64,000 nucleotides of DNA, from NCBI RefSeq assembly GCF_001039275.2, contig NZ_CP030117.1:3906001-3970000 (forward strand). The letters are read 5' to 3'. The notes under the pieces are model-generated. The model saw only the letters and a list, made by a program, of their open reading frames with translations. It did not search any database and was not told where the DNA came from. Both the position numbers and the translations under genes were made by a program. This stretch comes from Brevibacillus brevis. Lineage in GTDB: Bacteria > Bacillota > Bacilli > Brevibacillales > Brevibacillaceae. Positions 1 to 7,846 of the stretch are shown here, piece by piece (position 1 is the stretch's first letter; every line of letters begins with the position of its first letter).

Positions 1-1
1 T

Positions 2-400
2 ATTACGATCATCTTTATAGTTCTGGTTGTTCTTTTAACTGACATTGTATTTTCAATAATATATTCATCTGTCATATTGTTAGGTGACGTTTTCGGTTAT
101 TTAACTAATAAGCCAAATTTCACCGAGATCAAAAAAACTTTTAATACTAAGACGATTGAAGCATTTTATAACATCTTTTATTTTACCTTTTCAATTCATT
201 ATGCCATTCCTTTTACAGGTGACTCCATTTTTACTAAGCTTCAGGAACTTGTTAACAAAAGCTCTGTTCTAAGTATAATCCAAATAGTACATGTACTGTT
301 TGCTAAAGCTATTGACTTACTAATACTTGGTTTGGTTGCAAATAAGTTTTTTAATTTCTCGAAAAAGAAGAAAAGAATTCGTAATTACATTCGTCCATAA
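2..400 (+). CDS. C-terminal part of an unidentified integral membrane protein (cut by left edge)
   Basis: The reading frame is open from the first full codon of the window to a TAA at 398-400, so the real start lies to the left. An internal TTG at 77 exists but has no clear ribosome binding site. A hydrophobic stretch opens the fragment, a second covers roughly codons 55-75 and a third (IIQIVHVLFAKAIDLLILGLV) sits near the end, followed by a basic tail rich in lysine and arginine, as expected for a cytoplasmic end. Base composition is clearly more AT-rich than the housekeeping genes further right, in keeping with the mobile segment that ends at the recombinase remnant. The layout vaguely recalls two-helix ion channels, but I see no selectivity-filter motif and assign no function. 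Confidence 0.55.
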   Translation: MTIIFIVLVVLLTDIVFSIIYSSVILLGDVFGYLTNKPNFTEIKKTFNTKTIEAFYNIFYFTFSIHYAIPFTGDSIFTKLQELVNKSSVLSIIQIVHVLFAKAIDLLILGLVANKFFNFSKKKKRIRNYIRP

Positions 401-478
401 CAGACTTTCTTTATTTAAGAACCAGAACATACACTCTTGTATTTGAACTTTATTTTATTCTAAGGTGGGATATCAAAG

Positions 479-1853
479 ATGAGACTCGCTATATACACGT
501 GTAAGTTCTGACGATCAAGCTGAACGAGGTACTATTGAAAATCAGCTAGAATTTGCTCGTAAGTATGCAGATCTCCATCAGTTAGAAATCGTTAAGTGGT
601 ACAAGGATGACCCGAGTTACTGGAACCAATCCACTAGATGCTCGTCCAGCAGGCCGTGAACTGTTACAAGATACTAAGAACGGAATTATCGATCTCCTTC
701 TTATTTACCGGTTAGACCGACTTGGACGATCCGCTAGAAACATCCTGAATTCCGTTCACGAGCTAGAAAGTGACGGTGTGAAGAATCTGTTCTATGACAG
801 AGCCTTTCGACACAGGAGATCCCTCTGGACGCTTCCTCCTAACTATTCTAGCAGGAGTGCTGACTTGGAACGTGGGACATTCTGGAACGTCTATGGTCGG
901 TGCAAACCGCGCTGCGCGATCCGGGAAATGGCTAGGAGGTATTGTCCCCTACGGTTATCGAGTGGACAGTGAAGGCTATCTAGAGATTTGTGAAGAGCTA
1001 CTCCCCTATTCAGACATGACAGAGGCAGGAGTTGTTAGGCTAATCTTTCACATGCTTGCTAACCAAGGCCATTCTTGCATTAAAGTATCTGACTACCTAA
1101 ATGCATTTGGTGTCTCTACGGCTTACGCAAAAGATGATCGGAAAGTTACTCGAGGGAAACGAAAAGAGAATACTGCGGGCATCTGGCGCCCCTCAAGAAT
1201 ACGTGGGATCATTGCGAATACCTCTTACAAGGGAGTACATTTCTATGGAAAACGGAGCACACGAAAGCGCGATATCATCGAACGTGAAGTTCCAGCCATC
1301 GTTGATGTAGAAACGTGGGAAAAATGCAGAAAATCCTTCGAAGCAACCAAATAGAAGCAATGCGTAATACAAAGAATCAATATTTACTACGTAGCTTACT
1401 AAAATGTCAGTGCTGCGGATTAAGTACGTGGGGGTTCATTATCCTGGGAGTAAACGAGCTTTGAAAGGATTCTATGTCTGTACCGGTAAACAAGCATATA
1501 AGGGTCCAATGCAAGGGAAATGTACATCAAAGAATCAGCCGCAAGATTAGATCGAGAACCTTGTGTGGAGAGATTGCTTGGCCTTTATTAATCAGCCAGG
1601 GGAAGCCCTTCAGGGGATTGCTTCAGCTAGGGAAGTAAAGCAAACTGAGAAGGTCGATTTGGAGTCCGAAATGGCACTTATTCAAAAGAGCGACGATGAT
1701 AAAGATGTAGAACGTCAAAGTATCCTGGACCTCTTCCGTAAAAGCATCATCACTTTTACCGATTTAGAGAAACAGATCCAAAAAATCAATCTAGAGAAAG
1801 AGCTCCTCGAGCAACGCATAAAAGAAATACGGACAAGTCCTTCTTTCCAATAG
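479..1853 (+). pseudogene. large serine recombinase (site-specific integrase), multiply frameshifted
   Basis: Pieces in different frames together rebuild a large serine recombinase. They are the resolvase catalytic domain (TRVSSDDQAERGTIENQLEFA, nucleophile serine in VSS, near 500-600), LIYRLDRLGRSARNILN (frame from 607), MTEPFDTGDPSGRFLLTILAGV (frame from 794), the recombinase domain with GKWLGGIVPYGYRV, a zinc-ribbon piece LLKCQCCGL near 1395, and a C-terminal coiled coil (frame from 1563). At least four frame changes separate these blocks (near 500, 607, 790 and 870) and an in-frame TAG interrupts around 1352, so no active enzyme can be made. Such enzymes integrate phages and islands at one chromosomal site, and their gene usually lies next to the attachment site. 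Here the 3' end runs straight into the comM remnant. Confidence 0.85.
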
Positions 1854-2340
1854 TTCACGGCCTCTTCCAGATTGCTCGCGGGCAACACGGTAATGTCGAC
1901 GAGCCGTGCTTCCGCTGCATTTTGTTCGGGGAGAATCACGTGGGTAAATCCTGCATTTTTGGCTTCTAGTAAGATGGGGGTACACCCGTTACAGGGCAAA
2001 GGGAACCGTCTAATGCCAACTCTCCTAGAACGAGAATCCGTTCCTGTCTGGGTAGCATTTGTTTAGAGGCGAGTAAAATTCCAAACGCAATAGCAAGGTC
2101 GAAACCAGAACCTTCCTTGCGCTAGTCTGCTGGTGCCAGGTTGACGGTGATCCGCTGCATTGGGTAATCGTAGCCTGCATTTCTCAAGGCAGCACGGACA
2201 CGATCTCTCGCCTCTTTTACTGCTGAACCGCCAAGTCCAACCAAATCGAATTGAGGCAAGCCATTTGCTATGTCTGTTTCTACAGTGACTACCATTCCAT
2301 CTATGCCGAGTACAGTGCCTGAATAGCTGCATGCGTACAT
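1838..2340 (-). pseudogene. comM: comM (YifB-family Mg-chelatase-like ATPase), 5' fragment
   Basis: The N-terminal region of ComM/YifB is readable on the minus strand from ATG 2340 (MYACSYSGTVLGIDG, then GLPQFDLVGLGGSAVKEARD), with a GGGGGAG ribosome site upstream. The frame meets a TAG at 2124-2122 directly after VNLAPAD. It continues as RKEGSGFDLAIAFGILLAS and shifts frame in a run of C near 1980, where GVLPILLEAK would be expected. Homology stops after NYWKEG at about 1838. The Walker A motif and the whole ATPase core that follow in intact ComM (about 500 residues) are absent, replaced by the recombinase end. Intact ComM is a helicase-like AAA+ protein involved in natural transformation in some bacteria. 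In related genomes it follows yraN, so this fragment sits in its expected neighbourhood but 5.8 kb away. Confidence 0.82.
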
Positions 2341-2498
2341 GTCCTCTCCCCCTCTGGTTATAGGGTAGGAAAAGATAGAGGGGGTGGGCAAGTAAGAATT
2401 TCACTCTCCCCAAACAACTACCACTCCTCCACACATTTATAGAAAACTTTCACTCCAACAGGTATACTGCAAATAAACAGGTAAGGAGTTGGTTCTAT

Positions 2499-2807
2499 TT
2501 GATTTTTACTGTTGATCGCCATCAAATTTCCATTCACTACGAGCATGCTGAACCTGTTCAGATCGACTGGGACGTAATATACAGTGTTTCTTACTATAAG
2601 ATCGATTGCATTGAGTACGAAATGGGATACCTCGTTTTTGACTTGGTATACGGTGAGTTTATTGAGATTAGTGATAGTGATCAAGATTGGGAAAAAATCG
2701 TAAATGATCTCGAAAAATACTTACCCTCGCAAACAAGCGATTGGAGACATTCTTTACGTAATTGGTCGATCGACGATGGCATTCTTTATCTTTATGAAAA
2801 AGCGTAA
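2499..2807 (+). CDS. hypothetical acidic protein, possibly immunity-like
   Basis: Small 102-residue protein, not recognised. It starts at TTG 2499 with AAGGAG eight to nine bases upstream; no ATG fits the frame. It is acidic, has no signal peptide or membrane segment, and contains W-D-V-I, Y-E-M-G-Y and a terminal W-S-I-D-D-G-I-L-Y-L-Y. The pattern of alternating strands followed by an acidic DWEKIVNDLEKYLP helix is reminiscent of small immunity proteins of polymorphic toxin systems, but no toxin gene is adjacent, so this is only an impression. It is the only plus-strand gene of the accessory block and diverges from comM'. Confidence 0.6.
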   Translation: MIFTVDRHQISIHYEHAEPVQIDWDVIYSVSYYKIDCIEYEMGYLVFDLVYGEFIEISDSDQDWEKIVNDLEKYLPSQTSDWRHSLRNWSIDDGILYLYEKA

Positions 2808-2907
2808 GAATGAAGAAAAACTGGACTTCATCACTTTATCTGACGATTTAAAACGGGTATTATTGCTGTTGTGACAACTGCACACTCGTACTCTTTCACC
2901 CTTCAGC

Positions 2908-3054
2908 TCACTGCTTTTTTTTCAATTCATGCAACAGTTCAATGATTCGTTGGTTTTGATCCACTTGCGTTACGATGTTCTGGTTCAGCTTCCGAATCGC
3001 GTCGTAGATTGCAAAAAGTCCTGCCAATAGTAGAAAAGCAAACAACCATTCCAT
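2908..3054 (-). CDS. 48-residue membrane-anchored small protein
   Basis: Short ORF with a textbook ribosome site (GGAGGT, nine bases before ATG 3054) and a TGA at 2908-2910. The product starts MEWLFAFLLLAGLFAIYDAI, a single N-terminal transmembrane segment. A polar helix follows, with hydrophobic spacing (LNQNIV, QVDQNQRIIELLHEL) that looks coiled-coil, and a KKKQ end. Proteins of this layout are common in Bacilli next to unrelated genes; function is unknown. It lies downstream of the kptA terminator and so probably has its own promoter. Confidence 0.6.
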   Translation of the reverse strand: MEWLFAFLLLAGLFAIYDAIRKLNQNIVTQVDQNQRIIELLHELKKKQ

Positions 3055-3090
3055 GTCGCTTTTACCTCCTTATGATGAACGTTGATATAA

Positions 3091-3120
3091 AAAAGACCCG
3101 CGATCGAATGCGAGTCTTTT
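3091..3120 (-). terminator. rho-independent terminator of the kptA operon
   Basis: Inverted repeat AAAAGAC(C/T)CGC around an eight-base loop. On the minus strand the stem is followed by a run of T. It lies 36 bases after the kptA stop codon. Confidence 0.75.
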
Positions 3121-3155
3121 CTCGTGCTGTATTGATTCTTCTTGAGCAGATCGAG

Positions 3156-3701
3156 CTACTTCTGATAGACAGAGATGTATTCTTTTTTCACCTGATCTGC
3201 TAACCAAACGAGCTCATTTCCATGGTAAAACTTCACACCATCTTGCCAAGCTTGCCTCGCATCAATTCGCAAAAGTACGGGATGTTCGTCTCGTCTTTTC
3301 CCAACCTGCTGTGCTGTTTGGACGTCTTCAGACAGATGCACATACTGTCTTCCTTTTGGAACAAGCCCGCTAGCCAAAATAGAATCGAGGAATCTTTGCG
3401 GTGTGCCATGAAAAAGGTACGCAGGCGGTTCTTTTTCTTCCTTCTGGATCTTTTGCGGCACTGAATGTCCATAGAGGGCGCGAATTTTTCCTTGATTGAT
3501 CTCATGGCGCTTTTTTTCTGATGATGCAATCATCGTATGTAAATCTTCTTCGGTAACCGCTCGCCACTTGCGCTGTTCATGAAGTGACAAAAGCAATTGC
3601 TTGATAGGTACCCATCCTTGTTCGTCTAATTCAAGCTCGTATTCATGGGGTGCATGACGAAGCGCATAGGACAATTCTTTACTCAATTTTTGATAATCCA
3701 T
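3156..3701 (-). CDS. kptA: RNA 2'-phosphotransferase KptA/Tpt1
   Basis: 181 residues, the normal size for the family. KptA/Tpt1 removes an internal RNA 2'-phosphate using NAD+, giving repaired RNA, nicotinamide and ADP-ribose 1'',2''-cyclic phosphate. The N-terminal lobe has SYALRHAP (Arg15-His16) and LDEQGWVPI. The middle has KRHEINQGKIRALYGHS (Arg74, His79). The C-terminal NAD-binding lobe has AYLFHGTP (His98), GRQYVHLSED and VGKRRDEHPVLL (Arg136), matching the conserved Arg/His set of the family. The start is ATG 3701 with GGGAG upstream. It is the last gene of a minus-strand run that also holds NADAR and RlaP proteins, and a terminator follows. Its biological substrate in bacteria is generally unclear; the neighbours here suggest an RNA-repair role. 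Confidence 0.93.
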   Translation of the reverse strand: MDYQKLSKELSYALRHAPHEYELELDEQGWVPIKQLLLSLHEQRKWRAVTEEDLHTMIASSEKKRHEINQGKIRALYGHSVPQKIQKEEKEPPAYLFHGTPQRFLDSILASGLVPKGRQYVHLSEDVQTAQQVGKRRDEHPVLLRIDARQAWQDGVKFYHGNELVWLADQVKKEYISVYQK

Positions 3702-3736
3702 ACACTCATCTCCCAGTACAGATCAAAGCCACTTCC

Positions 3737-3892
3737 TTACGCCAAAAAGTAACCGAGACTCACGATTGCAGCAATAAATAGGTGAACGATGAAATTCCCT
3801 GTTAGTCGAACCCAGAGCTGTTGGCTTTTCATCGTCCAAAATCCATAGAGGAGGGCAACGACCAGGTAAACTAGAACATAAACGAAAAACAC
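3737..3892 (-). CDS. 51-residue two-helix membrane protein
   Basis: ORF too short for usual cut-offs. It starts at GTG 3892 with AGAGGAG eight bases upstream and stops at TAA 3737. The product has two hydrophobic segments (MFFVYVLVYLVVALLYGFW and NFIVHLFIAAIVSLGYFLA) joined by a short basic loop. It sits 16 bases after the upstream small gene and 35 bases before kptA, so it is probably cotranscribed. Family not recognised. Confidence 0.55.
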   Translation of the reverse strand: MFFVYVLVYLVVALLYGFWTMKSQQLWVRLTGNFIVHLFIAAIVSLGYFLA

Positions 3893-3908
3893 AGGACTGC
3901 TCTCCTCT

Positions 3909-4100
3909 TTAGGACATTTCTTTTTTTATGTTAGCAATTAGCTTGTCAGCATTGTTTTCATCGTTATCAAACATAACCAGGTCTTGCAAAGCAATCCCTT
4001 CCACGGATTGAATTGCTGTGGACATAGAATCTGCCAGTTGCTGCATATCAGCTTTGTCTGCTACTTCAACATCTAGAACCAGTACAAGTTTTTTCTTCAT
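3909..4100 (-). CDS. hypothetical 63-residue protein
   Basis: The start MKKKLVLVLDVEVADKADMQ is chosen at ATG 4100, which has GAGG upstream; the frame extends further 5' but without a ribosome site. A leading beta strand (KKLVLVLDVEV) is followed by two helices (ADMQQLADSMSTAIQSV and NADKLIANIKKEM), an alpha/beta mini-fold. No signal peptide. It lies between the phosphatase-like gene and a small membrane protein in the kptA run. Not recognised. Confidence 0.6.
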   Translation of the reverse strand: MKKKLVLVLDVEVADKADMQQLADSMSTAIQSVEGIALQDLVMFDNDENNADKLIANIKKEMS

Positions 4101-4204
4101 GGTGAAAATCCTCGCTTTACGATAAGAATAGATAGTGCGATCGAGCCATATCATCCCCATTATACATAATAATCCGGTATACATCGACAACGGGTACTAA
4201 CAGC

Positions 4205-4534
4205 TTAATCCAAAATCTCTATATATGCGGAAACACTTGATTTTAATATCTCGATCAGCTCCTCATCCATATACATGTATTCATCAGGGATACCCAAGCA
4301 AATGATCCTTTTATCCATCAGTTCTGAGCTAAACTTTTCCTGTAACCGCCTTATATGTTTTTTCTCCATACAAAAAATGAGATCAGCCCAGCGGATAAGA
4401 CCACTTGTTACTTTGATACGCGCTCCGGTTTCAGTACCTGCTGAACTTACTTCATAGTCATTGATCCCATGAAAAATTTTTTCTGCCGTCAAGCTTCTCC
4501 ATTTATTTCTGCTGCAAATGAACAGTAGCTTCAT
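4205..4534 (-). CDS. small protein-tyrosine-phosphatase-like protein (COG4551-type)
   Basis: 109 residues. The start MKLLFICSRNKWRSLTAEKIF carries the CX5R phosphate-binding loop with Cys7 and Arg13, then SSAGTETGARI, as in low-molecular-weight tyrosine phosphatases. In the classical loop (CxGNxCRS) a second cysteine precedes the arginine; here it is tryptophan, and the protein is about 40 residues shorter than classical enzymes. This is typical of the short predicted-phosphatase family found next to metabolic or repair genes. The start codon overlaps the NADAR stop by four bases (ATGA), so the two are translationally coupled. The substrate is unknown; a small phosphorylated metabolite or RNA end is as likely as phosphotyrosine. 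Confidence 0.8.
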   Translation of the reverse strand: MKLLFICSRNKWRSLTAEKIFHGINDYEVSSAGTETGARIKVTSGLIRWADLIFCMEKKHIRRLQEKFSSELMDKRIICLGIPDEYMYMDEELIEILKSSVSAYIEILD

Positions 4535-5085
4535 TCTTCCTCCTCATCCAAATCTTCAAACTGCCATTCCTTTGGTACCGGGAAATAAGCGTCATACTCT
4601 TTCCTGGAATCCTCGCTCATTTCCTCTAGCCATGGCCAATAATGCATGACATAGTCCTCTCCAAAACCCATCCGCCAAAACAAACTGTAAGGATGTTCTT
4701 CCGGAAACACAATCCATGGCGGCAAATAGAAATGTGGTTGATACTCTTCTAAGCTTTCACGTATTTCCATCCACGATTTCCCAAGTGAATTTTGACCGTT
4801 ACTCGTACGATCGATTAAGACTGCATCTCCAGTAGAGAGCAGAATTTCACGAATGATAGGGCACTGTTCTACTTTTGCTTGCAATGCCTTGCGTATGATC
4901 TCTTCTTCATGGACAGTTCCTGAAACTTTCTTGGCCTGCAAATAGTGTTCCGCGGTTGTCCATCGTTCCCCCTCCAATTCTATTGGATGACTGGAGAAAT
5001 TGGAGAAACAGCCGTAAGGTTTAGTTGGTTGATCGAAGTGAATTTCGAGGGGGTGCTGTATATGTTTTCGGATATGATCCTGCAT
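4531..5085 (-). CDS. NADAR-family (YbiA-like) N-glycosidase
   Basis: 184 residues with the family signature YGCFSNFSSHPIELEGERW (residues about 24-42), then TTAEHYLQAKK, LGKSWMEIRE and a terminal DAYFPVPKEW. NADAR proteins were named for predicted NAD/ADP-ribose chemistry. Characterised members cleave N-glycosidic bonds in riboflavin precursors, and some remove ADP-ribose from modified guanine. The start ATG 5085 has GGGAGG eight bases upstream. The gene lies 43 bases after the RlaP-type nucleotidyltransferase and overlaps the phosphatase-like gene. Presence beside KptA, which releases an ADP-ribose phosphate, hints at shared ADP-ribose metabolism; that link is inference. Confidence 0.88.
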   Translation of the reverse strand: MQDHIRKHIQHPLEIHFDQPTKPYGCFSNFSSHPIELEGERWTTAEHYLQAKKVSGTVHEEEIIRKALQAKVEQCPIIREILLSTGDAVLIDRTSNGQNSLGKSWMEIRESLEEYQPHFYLPPWIVFPEEHPYSLFWRMGFGEDYVMHYWPWLEEMSEDSRKEYDAYFPVPKEWQFEDLDEEEE

Positions 5086-5128
5086 GAATACTTATACCTC
5101 CCAATCTAGCGTAACGTTTCCATCATGA

Positions 5129-5905
5129 CTAACTGACAATCCACGCCTTCTGTAAATACTTCCGAAATATCTCATCCAGCTTGTCGGTTGGGTCTTCCAG
5201 ATCACTTGCATATTGGCTAGATAGTACAGTCAGACGCTCAATTTGTTCCTCAATAAAATGGTGAAGCTCTTCGATTCTTGGCTCCAAGTTCAACTCATCC
5301 CCAGCTATTTTTCTTTGAAGTAGCTCAGAAATTTTCCCTTTTAACGTAGAATCAGTTACCAGTTCTGTAACTAACCGATCAAATCCAATGGGAGGATTCG
5401 TTTGATACGTTTCGATCCAGATGCATGCGAGGATCGGGCGTAATACATAAAAGTACTTTTTGATTTTGACATGCTCGCCTTGCAGATAGTCGCGAAAATT
5501 TCCTTTTGCCATACTGAGATAATGATGCAAGGAAGCTTTTGGGGAAAATACCTCCTCTTGCAGCCTTACCAGCTCATCTCGAAAGCCTAGCGCATCAAGA
5601 TAAACCATCTCTGACACAAGCCATTCTTGTAGAGGGGGATTCGATTTTCGATATAGCTTGAGAGCTTTTCGGATATCCCAGCCGTTTATATCTAAGAGAT
5701 CATTGATCGGTACTTCCACCACATCCCGTTTGTCATCAATGGACAAATACCATTCGGGTTTCTTCACATAAACAAAACGTACATCATAATCGCTATCTTT
5801 TGACGGAAATCCCCATGCCCGGCTTCCTGATTCAACAGCGAACAATATTTTCAAGTCATGCTCTTGCTCGATTTCTTTTAACTTTTCCAAGATGATCTTA
5901 CGCAA
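5129..5905 (-). CDS. RlaP/YcgL-type predicted nucleotidyltransferase
   Basis: 258 residues. The polymerase-beta-like nucleotidyltransferase core is at the N-terminus: FAVESGSRAWGF (GSxAxG, about 23-33) followed by SKDSDYDVRF with the metal-binding aspartates (37, 39, 41). The rest is helical and ends in KYLQKAWIVS. The domain architecture fits the PF10127 family, described as RNA-repair-associated (RlaP). The start is TTG 5905 with GGAGG eight bases upstream; the nearby ATG is out of frame. It heads a minus-strand run (RlaP-NADAR-phosphatase-two small ORFs-KptA) closed by the terminator at 3091-3120. The terminator at 5953-5993 separates it from the gene on its 5' side. Confidence 0.87.
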   Translation of the reverse strand: MRKIILEKLKEIEQEHDLKILFAVESGSRAWGFPSKDSDYDVRFVYVKKPEWYLSIDDKRDVVEVPINDLLDINGWDIRKALKLYRKSNPPLQEWLVSEMVYLDALGFRDELVRLQEEVFSPKASLHHYLSMAKGNFRDYLQGEHVKIKKYFYVLRPILACIWIETYQTNPPIGFDRLVTELVTDSTLKGKISELLQRKIAGDELNLEPRIEELHHFIEEQIERLTVLSSQYASDLEDPTDKLDEIFRKYLQKAWIVS

Positions 5906-5952
5906 GGTTCATTCCTCCTTCACAACAAAGTACAGGATTTACTTACACTTTG

Positions 5953-5993
5953 AAAAAAACTCGCTGAACCAATTAAGATTCAGCGAGCTTTTT
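5953..5993 (-). terminator. rho-independent terminator of the BIG2-repeat gene
   Basis: Stem CTCGCTGAA(C/T)C around a short AT loop with A and T runs on the two sides. It begins nine bases after the stop codon of the secreted repeat protein and precedes the promoter region of the RlaP gene. Confidence 0.8.
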
Positions 5994-6001
5994 GTTCTAT
6001 C

Positions 6002-7846
6002 TTATTTTACGGTAACTTCAATTTCCACTGTATAGCCTTTGTATTTTGCTGTAATAGTGGCCTTACCTTTCTTTTTCCCTTTTACAGTACCATTGTCTGA
6101 TACGGTGGCTACGGAAGTCTTCGAGGACTTCCATGTAGCTTTGGAACCACTGATATCATCGCCATCATATGTGAGCTTGATCTTTTCGGAGTCACCTTTT
6201 TTGACCGTAATGGTATCGTCATCTGCCTCCAGCTTGCCTGAACCTGATCCGTCAACTTTTACTTCAATCTCCACTTTTTCGCCTTTATACGTAGCGGTAA
6301 TCGTTGCCGTACCTTTTCCTTTGGCAGTAATCGTACCACTGCTGCTGACAGTCGCTACAGAAGTTTTAGAGGATTTCCATGATGCTTTAGAGCCACTGAT
6401 GATGTCGCCATCATACTTCAATACAACGATTTCTCTGTCACCTTTATCCAACGTAATGCTGGTATCATCAGCTTCCAGTAATGAGGAGGAACCATCAACA
6501 GTAACATCAATATCTACTGTTTCGCCTCTATAACTAGCTGTAATCGTTGCCTTACCTTTACCTGTCGCTGTAATAGTACCGCTGCTGCTGACAGTTGCTA
6601 CTGAAGATTTAGAAGTTTTCCAGGTTGCTTGGGAATTACTGATCACAGCACCATCGTAAGTCAAAATAATGATTTCACGATTTCCTCTCTTCATGGAGAG
6701 TTTCGTGTCGTCCGCTACCAGCTTACCTGAAGTATTTGCATCAACTTTTACTTGAATCTCTACCTTGTGACCTTTGTATTCAGCTGTAATGTAAGCAGTT
6801 CCTTTACCTCTAGCTGTTACAACCCCGTCACTTACAGTTGCGACAGACGAATTGGATGTTTTCCAAGTTGCTTTGGAACCCGACAATCTTTCATCGTCAT
6901 ATCTTAACTGAACAGTTTCTCTTTGTCCGTCTTTCAAGGAAATACTGGTATCATCCGCTTCCAGTCTACCTGAGTCATCTGTATCGACATAGACCTCAAT
7001 TTCTACCTCGTCGCCTTTGTATTTGGCTGTAATCGTAGCTGTACCTTTGGCTCTAGCAGTAACAACCCCATCATCACTGACTCTTGCTACGGAAGTATCC
7101 GACGATTTCCAAGTTGCTTTGGAACCAGACAGTTTATCATCGTCATAAGTCAATTTGATTGTTTCTTTATCGCCTTTTTCCATCTTAAGTTTTGAGGCGT
7201 CTGCTTCTAACTTCCCATCTGAGTTGCTTTGACCTACATTTACTTGAATTTCTACTTTTTGGCCTCTATATTCCGCAGTAATAATTGTGCTTCCAGAAGA
7301 TACACCCTTTACTTCACCATCATCCACGGTAGCAATAGATTTATCCTCCGTACTCCAATCTGCCTTAGATCCAGCTAAAGTCTTATCAGCATATTTCAAA
7401 CTAATTGTCGATTTCTTACCTTTTTTAATATTGATTTCAGAACGATTTGCTTCTAAAATCTCAGCTTTTGAAACGGTGACTCTGATTGTTACTTTATCTC
7501 CATTATATCTTGCTGTAACAATAGTCGATCCTGCCTTCTTTCCTGTCACGACTCCATTGTTAACAGTTGCGATACTAGAAGTGCCTACTTCCCAGTCAAC
7601 CAGTCCATTATCAATGGAGCTGCCATTATACGTAAGGCGAATGGTTTCTTTTGAACCTACGGAGACATTCATTGCACCAGAGTCGGCTTTCAGGCCAGAA
7701 GTGCTTGCTACAACGCTATAGGCTTGTAAAGGTTGTGGTGTCGTAACTTGTGCAGAAGCGATCCCTGTAACTGAAAACTGAACAGTACAAATAGTTGCAA
7801 CTGCTAAGGAGACGTTTTTCATTAAGTTGCTTTTGATCTTTTTCAT
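6002..7846 (-). CDS. secreted protein with seven tandem BIG2 (Ig-like) domains
   Basis: 614 residues. An N-terminal signal peptide (MKKIKSNLMKNVSLAVATIC, hydrophobic core, likely cleavage after GIASA near 32) is followed by seven repeats of about 82 residues that fill the protein to its last residue. Each repeat has the plan L-A-D-x-x-x-I-x-x-x-x-G, then G-S-K-A-x-W-x-(S/T)-S, S-V-A-T-V-S, G-T-A-T-I-T-A and a closing V-E-I-E-V-x-V, the bacterial Ig-like group 2 fold. Repeats 3-7 are most alike; the first two are more divergent. There is no LPXTG, SLH or catalytic domain, so it is probably released or loosely wall-bound. GGAGG precedes ATG 7846. It lies in the accessory block between comM' and yraN. 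Confidence 0.9.
   Translation of the reverse strand: MKKIKSNLMKNVSLAVATICTVQFSVTGIASAQVTTPQPLQAYSVVASTSGLKADSGAMNVSVGSKETIRLTYNGSSIDNGLVDWEVGTSSIATVNNGVVTGKKAGSTIVTARYNGDKVTIRVTVSKAEILEANRSEINIKKGKKSTISLKYADKTLAGSKADWSTEDKSIATVDDGEVKGVSSGSTIITAEYRGQKVEIQVNVGQSNSDGKLEADASKLKMEKGDKETIKLTYDDDKLSGSKATWKSSDTSVARVSDDGVVTARAKGTATITAKYKGDEVEIEVYVDTDDSGRLEADDTSISLKDGQRETVQLRYDDERLSGSKATWKTSNSSVATVSDGVVTARGKGTAYITAEYKGHKVEIQVKVDANTSGKLVADDTKLSMKRGNREIIILTYDGAVISNSQATWKTSKSSVATVSSSGTITATGKGKATITASYRGETVDIDVTVDGSSSLLEADDTSITLDKGDREIVVLKYDGDIISGSKASWKSSKTSVATVSSSGTITAKGKGTATITATYKGEKVEIEVKVDGSGSGKLEADDDTITVKKGDSEKIKLTYDGDDISGSKATWKSSKTSVATVSDNGTVKGKKKGKATITAKYKGYTVEIEVTVK

Noticed and set aside
1872..2066. 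Plus-strand ORF next to the recombinase end
   Set aside because: It is the antisense of the comM remnant, whose minus-strand reading is clearly homologous to ComM.
6039..6533. Long plus-strand ORF opposite the BIG2-repeat gene, and similar ones at 7287-7721
   Set aside because: They mirror the repetitive codons of the real minus-strand gene, have no ribosome site and no recognisable family.
6002..7846. Regular ~246-base repeats as a CRISPR or other DNA array
   Set aside because: The repeat units are in-frame Ig-like protein domains without spacer structure.
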